A stretch of 64,000 bases of DNA, taken from the NCBI GenBank assembly GCA_000308255.3, contig HG326667.1, forward strand, positions 1-64,000, given 5' to 3'. Under the pieces are notes generated by a model. That model worked only from the letters and a program-made list of their open reading frames with translations. It was not told where the DNA came from and made no database searches. The number at the start of each line of letters is the position of its first letter. Within the stretch, counting starts at the first letter, position 1. Positions 54,391 to 62,951 of the stretch are shown in pieces. The DNA is from Anaerococcus pacaensis 9403502 (GTDB lineage: Bacteria > Bacillota > Clostridia > Tissierellales > Peptoniphilaceae). The position numbers and the translations under genes are program-made.

Positions 54391-55618
54391 TAGGATTTAT
54401 TTCTTCTCCTTTCTGCTGATAAAAACTACCAGCTTTATCAAGTGGTAGCATATTTCCATTAACAAGATATAGGTCTCCACCCTCTTCAGCCGATATCCTA
54501 TCTAGGTTTTCTAATTCTCTTATGTCATTTGCACTCATCCACCCATTCTGTCTTCCTACAGCATATCCATTCATTCTTGATTCATAGTCTCCTCTTAGAA
54601 GTCCATCAAGATTAAATTTAATAAAGTAGGATTCTTTTTCTTTCTTTGTTAGTAGTGCTCTTTCCAAGGATTGCTCCCAACGAACAATCCAAGGATCGAG
54701 AGTGTATTTAACAAACTCAAGTGACTGTTGTTCTATATTTGAAAATGACGACTTCTCCAAGTCACCAATCATATGAGGTGGTATCCTGAATATTCTTGCT
54801 ATCTCATTTAACTGAAACTTTCTAGTTTCCAAAAACTGGGCCTCACTTGGCGCTATGGCTATGGGTTGGTATTTCATTCCTTCTTCCAGTACAGCCACTT
54901 TGTTGGCATTTTTAGGCCCCTGAAAGGCTGCATTCCATGACGCTCTAACTCTTTCTGGGTCTTTGATAATACCTGGGTGTTCTAAAACTCCACCTGGTTG
55001 TGCTCCATTTTGAAAGAATGACGCGCCATAATCTTCACAAGCCATAGCCATGCCAATTGCATTTTTAGCCATGGTGATTGGTGAGTATCCTATAAGTCCA
55101 TCAAAACCAAGTCCAGGTATATGAAGAACATCTTCTTTTAAAAGATAAACTTCTTCTGATTTGTAATTGTATTTATAGAAGATTTCCCCATCTTCACTTC
55201 GCATTACAGTCATCTTATTTGGCATTAATGGATAAAGTCCAATGACTTCATTTCTTCCATTACGTATTATTTGAGCGTAGGCATTACCCCAAAGTAATAG
55301 ATGAGTCATCAGTGTTTCTCTAAATACAAATGAAGTCATCTCAGTATTTGGTTCATCGTGCAAAAGAAAATATAGAGGATGATCTTTTGCTTTTTCTTTT
55401 GAGTTTGAATTTCCTCTTCTGTATAAATGAAGAGGAAGTCCTGCTAAGGTTTCAGCAAGAACCCTTACGCACGAATAAACTGCTGTCATTTGAATAGCAG
55501 TAAATTCGTTGACATTCCTTCCTGCTGTTGTCCTTCCAAATAAAAAAGACGATGAAGATATCCTCTCCCCGTCTTTAGGTTTGTCTCTCGACTTAAATAT
55601 TAAATTTAAAATGTTTAT
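54377..55618 (-). CDS. phage portal protein (HK97 family), apparent ATA start
   Basis: This portal (413 residues from 55618) has MTAVYSCVRVLAETLAGLPL and YPLMPNKMTVM near the N terminus and RKFQLNEIARIFRIPPHMIGD near 265-285 (shown in part). A GGAGG at 55626-55630 is followed after 7 nt by ATA AAC ATT, with no ATG or GTG at the right place. A GTG at 55654 is in frame but lies inside a terminator hairpin region. I therefore annotate ATA as the likely start; ATT at 55612 is the alternative. Confidence 0.88.
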   Translation of the reverse strand: MNILNLIFKSRDKPKDGERISSSSFLFGRTTAGRNVNEFTAIQMTAVYSCVRVLAETLAGLPLHLYRRGNSNSKEKAKDHPLYFLLHDEPNTEMTSFVFRETLMTHLLLWGNAYAQIIRNGRNEVIGLYPLMPNKMTVMRSEDGEIFYKYNYKSEEVYLLKEDVLHIPGLGFDGLIGYSPITMAKNAIGMAMACEDYGASFFQNGAQPGGVLEHPGIIKDPERVRASWNAAFQGPKNANKVAVLEEGMKYQPIAIAPSEAQFLETRKFQLNEIARIFRIPPHMIGDLEKSSFSNIEQQSLEFVKYTLDPWIVRWEQSLERALLTKKEKESYFIKFNLDGLLRGDYESRMNGYAVGRQNGWMSANDIRELENLDRISAEEGGDLYLVNGNMLPLDKAGSFYQQKGEEINPNEEQ

Positions 55619-55644
55619 ATTACCACCTCCTAAAAGTAGGTATG

Positions 55645-55671
55645 AAAAAAGCACCTACTAATGTAGATGCT
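55645..55671 (-). terminator. terminator after the NTF2-like cargo gene
   Basis: Nine-bp arms AGCACCTAC / GTAGATGCT (55650-55658 and 55663-55671, one G-T pair), a 4-nt loop and six plus-strand A form a compact minus-strand terminator inside the late operon, before the portal gene. Confidence 0.85.
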
Positions 55672-55697
55672 AAAAAAATATCATGAATAAATATATG

Positions 55698-56117
55698 TTA
55701 AAACCACTTTGACTTTTCTTTTCTAAATTTAGGAGTCTCTCCATAAGCATATGGATTATAATTATCTATATTACATCCAAATTCTTTTAATTCTATTATT
55801 TTATTATCAAAATCCCATTTAACCAAAGAAATTCCATTAAATTCATCAATTTTCCCATTATTCATCACTGATTTAAAATGCCATTCCACAATTGATTGGT
55901 CTTTAAAGTCTAAAAATTGTACAATATCCCATGTTTCAACTTTTGCACGACTGTTCCATTCTTTAAACCATAACTCGAGTGTACTGCGATTATTATACTT
56001 TGGCCCCCAACTTTCTGTATACACAATATCATTAGCAAAAATATCTTTAATTCCTAAGTCTTGTTTTTTTATCCACATATCAAACCATAAACGAATAATA
56101 TCTTCTCTATTCCTCAT
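55698..56117 (-). CDS. NTF2/SnoaL-like protein, phage cargo gene
   Basis: I start at the ATG at 56117 after GAGGTGA, giving 139 residues. The sequence has the alpha-plus-beta cone pattern of NTF2-like proteins: EDIIRLWFDMW, DIFANDIVYTESWGPKYNN, IVEWHFKSVMNNGKIDEFNG and NKIIELKEFGC. SnoaL-like folds can be small enzymes or ligand binders; no catalytic pair is certain. It stands between terminase and portal, a place normally without extra genes, and has its own terminator. Confidence 0.8.
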   Translation of the reverse strand: MRNREDIIRLWFDMWIKKQDLGIKDIFANDIVYTESWGPKYNNRSTLELWFKEWNSRAKVETWDIVQFLDFKDQSIVEWHFKSVMNNGKIDEFNGISLVKWDFDNKIIELKEFGCNIDNYNPYAYGETPKFRKEKSKWF

Positions 56118-56161
56118 GAATATCACCTCAAAAATGTTTCTATTTTATTTATATACCCATA

Positions 56162-57751
56162 TTAAAAAATAATCAATCCCCTATCATCATAAACCGACTC
56201 ACTAGTATCATTGCCACACCTTATAGCCCTATCAAGAGCCATGATTGTAGCAATAACCCCATCTATCTTTTCTGTAGATTTTTCTTTATCTGCCTTAATG
56301 TTTCCAGCGGGATCTGTTCGAATAAAGATATTATCCATCATCCACCTTAGAACTGGATGACCTCCATGGGCTATTTTTCTTTCGAGAGTTAGTTTCATTA
56401 ATTCTTTTGTTGGTGGAGACATGTCTTTAAATCCTTGACCAAAAGGAACAACTGTGAAACCCATTCCTTCTAAGTTTTGTACCATCTGAACTGCTCCCCA
56501 TCTGTCAAAGGCAATTTCTCGGATGTTATATATATCACCTAAATCTTCTATAAATTTTTCAATAAAACCATAATGAACTACATTGCCTTCTGTTGTCTGA
56601 ATATAGCCTTGCTTATGCCATAGGTCATAATTTACATGGTCTCTTTTTACTCTTAGGTCGAGATTATCTTCTGGCAACCAAAAGTAAGGAAGTATTTGAT
56701 ATTTATCATCTTCATCTATTGGAGGAAAGACTAAAACAAAGGCTGTAATATCTGTTGTAGATGAAAGGTCAAGACCTCCATAACAAACTCTGCCTTTTAG
56801 TTCTTCTTCATTAACAGCAAAATTACATAGGTCCCATTTTTCCATAGGCATCCATCTAATTGCTTGTTTGACCCACTGATTTAATCTTAACTGTCTGAAA
56901 GCATTTTCTTCTGTTGGGTTTTGCTTAGCCGATTCACAGGCTTGTCTTACTTTTTCTATAGGAACTGTAATTCCAAGAGACGGATTTGCTTTATGCCATA
57001 CTTTTTCATCTGTCCAATCGTCTTCTCTATCTGCTCCATAGATTACAGGATAGAAAGTTGGATCAGTTTTTCTCCCTTCAAGTATGTCCACTGCCTTTTG
57101 ATGCGTCTCATAACAGATTGATTTGGTATCTGTTCCTGCAGTTGTTATAAGAAAATATAAAGGTTGAGTTCTTGCATCTCCTGAACCTTTTGTCATAACA
57201 TCAAATAATTTTCTGTTGGGTTGAGTATGAAGTTCGTCAAAGACAACACCATGAATATTAAATCCGTGTTTGGAATAAGCCTCTGCAGATAAGACTTGGT
57301 AGAAAGAATTAGTCGGCTTATAAATCATTCTCTTTTGAGATGCTAGTATCTTTACTCTTTTAGAAAGGGCTGGACTCATTCTTACCATATCAGCTGCAAC
57401 ATCAAAAACTATAGTTGCTTGTTGTCTATCGGCTGCGCATCCATAAACTTCTGCTCTTTCTTCTCCATCACCACAAGTAAGGAGAAGCGCTACAGCAGCT
57501 GCAAGTTCAGATTTTCCCATCTTCTTTGGTATTTCAATATATGCTGTATTAAATTGTCGATATCCTGTATCTTTTACAATGCCAAATAAGTCTCTTATGA
57601 TTTCTTCTTGCCAATCAATAAGCTTGAAATCTTTACCTGCCCATCTACCTTTTGTGTGTTTAAGACATTCTATAAAGGTAACAGCATAGTCTGCTTTGTT
57701 TTTATCATAGTGAGATGTAGGTAGCATAAATTTAGTTGGTTTATATTTCAT
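56162..57751 (-). CDS. terL: terminase large subunit
   Basis: The 529-residue enzyme packages DNA. The ATPase half has Walker A-like PKKMGKSE (75-82) and Walker B VVFDELHT (169-176) with the coupling ITTAGT near 203. The nuclease half starts with GGLDLSSTTDITAFVL (near 317) and contains further acidic residues (DRWGAV, near 412). It follows two small unknown genes and two weak hairpins. Confidence 0.95.
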   Translation of the reverse strand: MKYKPTKFMLPTSHYDKNKADYAVTFIECLKHTKGRWAGKDFKLIDWQEEIIRDLFGIVKDTGYRQFNTAYIEIPKKMGKSELAAAVALLLTCGDGEERAEVYGCAADRQQATIVFDVAADMVRMSPALSKRVKILASQKRMIYKPTNSFYQVLSAEAYSKHGFNIHGVVFDELHTQPNRKLFDVMTKGSGDARTQPLYFLITTAGTDTKSICYETHQKAVDILEGRKTDPTFYPVIYGADREDDWTDEKVWHKANPSLGITVPIEKVRQACESAKQNPTEENAFRQLRLNQWVKQAIRWMPMEKWDLCNFAVNEEELKGRVCYGGLDLSSTTDITAFVLVFPPIDEDDKYQILPYFWLPEDNLDLRVKRDHVNYDLWHKQGYIQTTEGNVVHYGFIEKFIEDLGDIYNIREIAFDRWGAVQMVQNLEGMGFTVVPFGQGFKDMSPPTKELMKLTLERKIAHGGHPVLRWMMDNIFIRTDPAGNIKADKEKSTEKIDGVIATIMALDRAIRCGNDTSESVYDDRGLIIF

Positions 57752-57780
57752 TTGACCTCCTTTCTTTAAAAATGGGCATA

Positions 57781-57829
57781 AAAAATACTAGCCCTAGCTA
57801 GTTCACTACGAGAAAAAGAGCCTTCGCTC
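57781..57829 (-). terminator. two tandem short hairpins with T tracts upstream of terL
   Basis: CTAGC-ccta-GCTAG (57788-57801) and GAGC-cttc-GCTC (57818-57829) each have plus-strand A runs after them in the minus direction. Stems of five and four bp are short; they could be weak terminators or attenuators limiting read-through into terL. Confidence 0.4.
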
Positions 57830-57842
57830 AATTTCTTGGTTT

Positions 57843-58073
57843 TTAATTATTTTGTTTTCCTAATTCATAGGCCTCTTTTAACATTTCTTTTAATGACCAT
57901 ACTGAAACTTCTAAAAAGTCTTCTGAATCATTGTTTCTTTTTTCTAAGTCTCCTCTTTCTTCTATTGCACAAGAATGTTTCTTTGCAATTTCTAAAAGTG
58001 CTTTATCTCTTTTTTCATTAATTCTTTTGGTGGCCTCTAAAAAGCATTGCCTTTTCAATTCTTGGTTTGTCAT
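57843..58073 (-). CDS. hypothetical phage protein, 76 aa
   Basis: This charged helical protein (MTNQELKRQCFLEATKRINE..., ending MLKEAYELGKQNN) has no membrane segment and no motif I recognise. It starts 1 nt after the previous gene's stop, so it is co-translated. It probably belongs to the packaging or early-late accessory set. Confidence 0.65.
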   Translation of the reverse strand: MTNQELKRQCFLEATKRINEKRDKALLEIAKKHSCAIEERGDLEKRNNDSEDFLEVSVWSLKEMLKEAYELGKQNN

Positions 58074-58406
58074 TTATCTCACTCCTCTTTTCTTATTCTT
58101 TTGGAGATTATCTATAAAGTCGTCAAACCACTTTGCTCCAATCTCAAGTCTTATAATTGGAAGTCTTCCTAACTTGTTGTACTTTAAACTTACTATCCTT
58201 AAGTCTTCAGGAAGGTCGCTTTCGTAAAATTCGTTAATTGTTTTTCCCATTGTGATATAAATTGTGTCATCTTCAAGGTAGTCTTTTAAATAATCTTGGA
58301 AAGCTAAGTCTCCATTTTCTCCTTCGTAAAGTCCAAGCATTGTAATTGCTGAAGAGTCGATTAACTCATTTAAATCTTCCTGTGTTTTCATGTATTTGTA
58401 TGCCAT
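58074..58406 (-). CDS. hypothetical phage protein, 110 aa
   Basis: I choose the ATG at 58406 (MAYKYMKTQEDLNELIDSSA), after AAGGAGAA, giving 110 residues; the frame open to 58454 lacks a site. It is acidic, and its AKWFDDFIDNLQKNKKRGVR end is basic. I do not recognise it. Confidence 0.65.
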   Translation of the reverse strand: MAYKYMKTQEDLNELIDSSAITMLGLYEGENGDLAFQDYLKDYLEDDTIYITMGKTINEFYESDLPEDLRIVSLKYNKLGRLPIIRLEIGAKWFDDFIDNLQKNKKRGVR

Positions 58407-58493
58407 ATTTTTCTCCTTATCTTTTTTTGTATGTACATATAACCGTACTGTCAAAAATAAGTCAAGTTAATTATTGGATATAATGGCTATATT

Positions 58494-58718
58494 TTAACCT
58501 TTGCTCGATATTTTTTCTATTCTATCCACTCTGAAAATTACATTTAACATCGAACCATTATCCCATTTTACTAAGATTGATCCAAGGGCATCTACCCCAT
58601 AAACTGTGCCTAAAGTTCCAACTGGAGGTGCTTGGTCATCTTCCATTTGGATTAGTTTTACTCTTGTACCTACTGGATAAGTTTCTTTTAATTTTTGTAT
58701 AATTTCCCTTGAAATCAT
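58494..58718 (-). CDS. DUF4314-family protein
   Basis: The 74-residue protein has YPVGTRVKLIQMEDDQAPPV and GTVYGVDALGSILVKWDNGS, the recognisable DUF4314 core, a small SH3-like beta barrel common in Firmicute phages and integrative elements. Function unknown. It lies between the methylation genes and terL. Confidence 0.88.
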   Translation of the reverse strand: MISREIIQKLKETYPVGTRVKLIQMEDDQAPPVGTLGTVYGVDALGSILVKWDNGSMLNVIFRVDRIEKISSKG

Positions 58719-58761
58719 CTAATCACCTCACATACATATATCACTTAATTCAAGATTTATA

Positions 58762-60204
58762 TCAAGTCTTATTTATTGTATTCACAAGACTTTTAAAAAT
58801 ATATATGGCGCATGGAAGAGCGATTCCATTGCCCCACATTTTATATTCTGCAGAATCAGTATGAGGATTTTTAAGCCATTTTAGTATCTGCTTATCTGTT
58901 TTCTTCTTTTTAAGACCTTTTATTTCAGCATCCTTATCAAAAACTTCTCTCCAAAAGGACAAGTCCTCATCTGTTGGATTTTCTATTTCTAGCTTATCAC
59001 ACCAGTAATCTGGGAACCCTTGTAGTCTTCCACATTCTTTTGGTGTCAGTCTCCTTACTAATTTTTGATTAACCACAGGTGGATCTTTATAATCAGTAGC
59101 AACTAAAGAAGACGATATATTCTTGTCTGCTTTTGTAAAATGAGAATTCTTGCTCATGGTGTAGATGTCCTCTACTATTGCAACTCCACCTTGATTTCTT
59201 GTAGGAGTATTTCCAGATGTATCAATGGTTCTTGAAACGTCACACTCATAAATATTATGTCTTTCATTTTTAGTGTTTTCTGAAGTTTGTCTTATATCGT
59301 AGACTACAAATGGTTGGTTATTTCCACCTTGTCCTAAATTTGATGCAAGTGTTTGTGTCTCTTTTAATGGTCCTTTATACCTTGAGTCTTGACTGTGATT
59401 TTCAAAAACGAATGGTGCAATTCCTCCACTTGCTCTCAAGGTTCCACTTTCATCAGAATAAAAATCCATCCTTTGACCACCTTGGTCATTTAAACAGATT
59501 GTTTTATTAAAGCTTTCTTTAATGGCTCTGGTATTTCTTTTCCCTTTCTCGCAGCCCTCTGAAGTATCCCCTGACATGCTTTTTTGCTCAAATAATATTT
59601 CTCTGGAACTTCCTCCATCAAGATCTGCGACAAGGAAGATTCTTCTCCTTCGTTGGGGTACTCCGAAGTATTTAGCATCAAGGACTCTCCAAGCAAGGGA
59701 AAAATTGTCTCCCAGGATTTCTCCTGCACTTTGCCACCTCGAAGGTCGAGGAAGTTTAACTGTGGAATCTTTAATTCTTGTAATTTCTTTAAGGACGCAT
59801 CTAAAGTCCTCTCCTTTGTTAGAAGAAAAGGCTCCTGGCACATTTTCCCATAGTAGGTATCTTGGATACTTACCATTACTTTTACACCTCATTTCTTTTA
59901 TAACTCTAATTGCCTCATAAAAAAGGTTAGATTTTTTCCCTTCAAGTCCCGCCCTTTTACCAGCAATAGATAAATCTTGGCAAGGACTGCCAAAGGAGAT
60001 AATATCAACAGGTTCAATTCCAGACCCGTCTATATCTTTTATATCTCCTAAATGTTTAACTTGAGGTAGATTTTTCTGTGTAACTCTTATTGGAAAAGGC
60101 TCAACTTCTGATGCCCATATAGGTTTTATTTCACAAAAAATAGCAGCTAAAGGAAATCCTCCACTGCCGTCAAATAGTGAACCTAATCTTAGTTCTTTAT
60201 TCAT
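58762..60204 (-). CDS. DNA (cytosine-5) methyltransferase
   Basis: The 480-residue enzyme has motif I LFDGSGGFPLA (10-20), the catalytic PCQ loop with Cys75 (SFGSPCQDLSIAGKR), motif VI ENVPGA (120-125), motif VIII VPQRRRRIF (about 182-190) and C-terminal motifs RRLTPKECGRLQGFP and MWGNGIALP. It transfers a methyl group to C5 of cytosine, probably protecting phage DNA from host restriction. A variable target-recognition region spans about 215-390. It overlaps the adenine-type methyltransferase gene by 8 nt. Confidence 0.95.
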   Translation of the reverse strand: MNKELRLGSLFDGSGGFPLAAIFCEIKPIWASEVEPFPIRVTQKNLPQVKHLGDIKDIDGSGIEPVDIISFGSPCQDLSIAGKRAGLEGKKSNLFYEAIRVIKEMRCKSNGKYPRYLLWENVPGAFSSNKGEDFRCVLKEITRIKDSTVKLPRPSRWQSAGEILGDNFSLAWRVLDAKYFGVPQRRRRIFLVADLDGGSSREILFEQKSMSGDTSEGCEKGKRNTRAIKESFNKTICLNDQGGQRMDFYSDESGTLRASGGIAPFVFENHSQDSRYKGPLKETQTLASNLGQGGNNQPFVVYDIRQTSENTKNERHNIYECDVSRTIDTSGNTPTRNQGGVAIVEDIYTMSKNSHFTKADKNISSSLVATDYKDPPVVNQKLVRRLTPKECGRLQGFPDYWCDKLEIENPTDEDLSFWREVFDKDAEIKGLKKKKTDKQILKWLKNPHTDSAEYKMWGNGIALPCAIYIFKSLVNTINKT

Positions 60205-61432
60205 CTTTTACTACCTCTGAATAGCTATATTCCTTTCCATCTCTTAATAGGCTTACATCTTTATCACTGCCAACTGATTCAATAAATCTGTTTACAATGA
60301 CATCTACAAATTTTTCATCAAGTTCTATCATCCTACAAATCCTATCAGTCTGTTCACAAGCTATTAGTGTGCTTCCACTTCCACCAAATGGATCAAGTAC
60401 AATGGAGTTTGTCATTGATGAGTTTTTAATTGGATAAGATAAAAGTGGAATGGGTTTCATAGTAGGATGGTCGCCATTTTTTCTTGGTTTATCAAATTCC
60501 CAAATAGTAGACTCTTTTCTTCCTGTATACCAGTTGTGTTTTCCTTTTTTCTTCCAACCATAAAGGATGGGTTCATGTTGCCACTGGTAAGGACTTCTTC
60601 CAAGTACAAGGGACTGTTTCTTCCAAATACAAGTACCAGATAAATAAAAGCCAGCGTCTTGAAATGCTTTTCTGAAATTAAGTCCTTCTGTATCTGCATG
60701 AAAAACATATATCGATCCATCATCTGCGAGGAACTTTTCCATATTTAAAAAAGAGCTTAGTAAAAATTCATAGAATTTACCTTGCTCCATATTATCGTTT
60801 TTAATTTTTCCAGCTGATCCTTCATAGTTTACATTGTATGGAGGGTCTGTGATGATAAGATTTGCTTTTGATTCTCCCATCAATTTTTCGTAAGTGATCT
60901 CATCTGTAGAATCTCCACAAATAACTTTGTGTTTACCTAAGGTCCAAATATCTCCAGCTTTTGAAAAAGTAGGTTTTTCCAATTCTTCCTCTACATCAAA
61001 GTCATCATCTTCTGTATCATTTCCTAAGTCAAAAATATTAGATAGTTCATATTGTGAAAACCCAGTAAGTTCTACATTAAAACCATAATCTTCTAGAGAT
61101 TCAATTTCTACTCTTAATAGTTCTTCATCCCATCCAGCATCAAGAGCCATTCTGTTATCAGCTAAGATATAGGCTTTCTTCTGTGCCTCGTTTAGATGGT
61201 CTGCAAAGACACAAGGTACTTCTTTTATCCCTTCTTCCTTTGCCGCCATAATTCTTCCATGACCAGCAATCACTCCGTAGTCTTTATCAATAATTACAGG
61301 ATTGATGAAACCAAACTCTCGAATTGATGATCGTAGTTTGTTAATCTGGTCTGCTGAATGAGTCCTTGCATTATTTACATAGGGTACAAGTTTTTCAATA
61401 TCAACTAATTTCATTTCTTTTGTTGTAATCAT
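60197..61432 (-). CDS. ParB-like domain fused to N6/N4 DNA methyltransferase
   Basis: I choose the ATG at 61432, which overlaps the previous stop as ATGA, giving 411 residues. A ParB/sulfiredoxin-like domain (about 8-95, with IAGHGRIMAAKE) precedes a beta-class amino-methyltransferase: DPPY at 196-199, then LDPFGGSGST near 352. The order DPPY before FGGSG and the DPPY signature allow adenine N6 or cytosine N4 methylation. Such fusions are common in phages. Confidence 0.93.
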   Translation of the reverse strand: MITTKEMKLVDIEKLVPYVNNARTHSADQINKLRSSIREFGFINPVIIDKDYGVIAGHGRIMAAKEEGIKEVPCVFADHLNEAQKKAYILADNRMALDAGWDEELLRVEIESLEDYGFNVELTGFSQYELSNIFDLGNDTEDDDFDVEEELEKPTFSKAGDIWTLGKHKVICGDSTDEITYEKLMGESKANLIITDPPYNVNYEGSAGKIKNDNMEQGKFYEFLLSSFLNMEKFLADDGSIYVFHADTEGLNFRKAFQDAGFYLSGTCIWKKQSLVLGRSPYQWQHEPILYGWKKKGKHNWYTGRKESTIWEFDKPRKNGDHPTMKPIPLLSYPIKNSSMTNSIVLDPFGGSGSTLIACEQTDRICRMIELDEKFVDVIVNRFIESVGSDKDVSLLRDGKEYSYSEVVKDE

Positions 61433-62211
61433 ATAAGACCCCACTTAGCAAATTCCTCAAAACCACCAATAGACTTAATGTAGTTTCTAGCTATTTCTAC
61501 AATTTCAGAATATGGTCTACTATCAACAGTTTCATCTCCGATTGCACAGGATAATTCAATCTCTCTTTTTTCTTCTTGTGCCTTTAGGTGGGCATAAATA
61601 TTAATTGATACATCAGCCTTGGATGGGTCTTTACCATGAAGACCCCCACCAGTTACTGCTCGTCCCATATCAGAGCCGAGTTTTCTATTAGTTGCTCCAG
61701 TATCAACATTAAATCCTCCAGTCCAATCTCCTAATGGATTTACAATTGCTCTTGGATAAATTGATTTTAAAATTTCCGTAGATACATTAGACTGGCAAAT
61801 AATAAGTTTATCTCTATCGAGAATATATTTCCCATCATATGGGTAGTTCCTATAAATTTCTCTGGCTATAGTTGAGAGTTTCTTTTCTTCTTCAGATGTA
61901 GGCACTCCTTTAAATATTCCATTATCCCCACATCTAATCTTTTCTTTTTGATTGTTCGATAAGTGAATGTCTTGCTCTACAATTTTTACATCGGCTTTTA
62001 CTTCTCCTGCTATTCTATTAATAGCTGATTTGATTTCTTCAACATCTAACTTGCAGTCCGTTTCAATAATCACATGGCAATCACCATGACCAAGCAAAAC
62101 CTCGACTGCAATTTTAGGGTTCTCCTTTTCTTTATATGCTAAATCTACAATTGCACCTGCAATACAATCTGCTTGTTTGTCAGGGTGCTTTGGATTTACT
62201 TTTTCAAACAT
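61429..62211 (-). CDS. short S-adenosylmethionine synthetase (MetK-like)
   Basis: The 260-residue protein has the MetK signatures in order: KHPDKQAD (8-15, for GHPDK), CGDNGIFKG (94-102, for GAGDQG) and GGGLHGKDPSKAD (188-200, for GGGAFSGKDPSK). Cellular MetK is about 390 residues, so roughly a third is missing, mostly in the middle domain. With two SAM-dependent DNA methyltransferases directly downstream it likely supplies SAM for phage DNA methylation. Key ATP- and metal-site motifs remain, but activity is unproven. Confidence 0.88.
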   Translation of the reverse strand: MFEKVNPKHPDKQADCIAGAIVDLAYKEKENPKIAVEVLLGHGDCHVIIETDCKLDVEEIKSAINRIAGEVKADVKIVEQDIHLSNNQKEKIRCGDNGIFKGVPTSEEEKKLSTIAREIYRNYPYDGKYILDRDKLIICQSNVSTEILKSIYPRAIVNPLGDWTGGFNVDTGATNRKLGSDMGRAVTGGGLHGKDPSKADVSINIYAHLKAQEEKREIELSCAIGDETVDSRPYSEIVEIARNYIKSIGGFEEFAKWGLI

Positions 62212-62220
62212 TTAATCACC

Positions 62221-62793
62221 TTACTTTCTACTCCTTAGTAATTTTTCCATCATATCTTCCCCATAGTCTTCATAAACTTCCGTGCAATTTTCTTTAACTA
62301 TGTCATAAATCTCATACCATAAAAGATTTGCTGTCTTTTGAAACTGACTAGACATCTGTACAAATGGAGATGCAATAACCCCTCCCGTAGTAGGATGCTT
62401 TCCTAAAAGTCCAAATTGACTTATTGCCTCTTCACATTGAATGTATCTTGCAAAAGCCTGGGAGTAGGATTCTAATAATCTTGGATTTACTAAGTTTTCA
62501 CAGTTCCTCTGTTTTAACCATCCCCAAGTCTCTTTATATATTTCATCAGCACCTAGTGGTATACCATTCTTCTGCTTCGCAGACAGGTAGTCACTAGGTG
62601 TTGGCATATCTGTTCCATCAAGAACTGCTCCATCTGGTAAGTCAACTGCATCTATTTCTTCTGGAGTAAATGTTGGAATATCATTCATTAGTATTTCTAC
62701 TTTTTTACCTTTTTCTATTTTTTCAGCAGCAGGCTGTGGTTTCCCTCCTGCTTTTACTCTTCTTCCTCCTCTGTATGTTCCGTCTTTAGCGAT
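62221..62793 (-). CDS. terS: terminase small subunit (P27 family), apparent ATC start
   Basis: From codon ATC at 62793 the protein (190 residues) reads AKDGTYRGGRRVKAGGKPQP, the usual first stretch of P27 small terminases, and continues to ARYIQCEEAISQFGLLGKHP. GGAGG at 62801-62805 is 7 nt before this ATC. The frame is open 12 codons further to an ATG at 62829, but no ribosome site precedes that ATG and the extra part spans the Shine-Dalgarno itself. It recognises phage DNA for packaging. Confidence 0.88.
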   Translation of the reverse strand: MAKDGTYRGGRRVKAGGKPQPAAEKIEKGKKVEILMNDIPTFTPEEIDAVDLPDGAVLDGTDMPTPSDYLSAKQKNGIPLGADEIYKETWGWLKQRNCENLVNPRLLESYSQAFARYIQCEEAISQFGLLGKHPTTGGVIASPFVQMSSQFQKTANLLWYEIYDIVKENCTEVYEDYGEDMMEKLLRSRK

Positions 62794-62837
62794 AGTATCA
62801 CCTCCTAGTTGTTTTATTTCTTTTCTCATGTATGTTA

Positions 62838-62865
62838 TTGACTTTGACTAGTTCTATGTTATAAT
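62838..62865 (+). promoter_or_regulatory. promoter of the abiF leader RNA
   Basis: A TTGACT (62838-62843) and a perfect TATAAT (62860-62865) are 16 nt apart on the plus strand, directly before the structured RNA. This is the best-formed plus-strand promoter I noticed in the prophage part. Confidence 0.8.
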
Positions 62866-62871
62866 TAATTT

Positions 62872-62933
62872 AACAGAACCTCTCCACGCTTAATGTAGAT
62901 TTTCTACATGCGGACCACGGAGAGGGCTTTTTT
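62872..62933 (+). ncRNA. structured leader RNA of abiF (abiF-RNA-like)
   Basis: About 60 nt between promoter and gene fold into a compact structure. An outer stem CCTCTCC (62879-62885) / GGAGAGG (62919-62925) encloses a hairpin ATGTAGA / TCTACAT, and six T after the outer stem make it end like a terminator. A conserved RNA motif upstream of abiF genes has been described; this sits in the same place, though I cannot align it to the model here. It may be an antitoxin or cofactor RNA, with some read-through into the gene. Confidence 0.7.
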
Positions 62934-62951
62934 ATATTAAGGAGAACTTAT

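Noticed and set aside
59490..59920. Overlapping frames of 128 and 132 codons inside the C5 methyltransferase gene
   Set aside because: Both are out-of-frame readings of a gene with all methyltransferase motifs in place.
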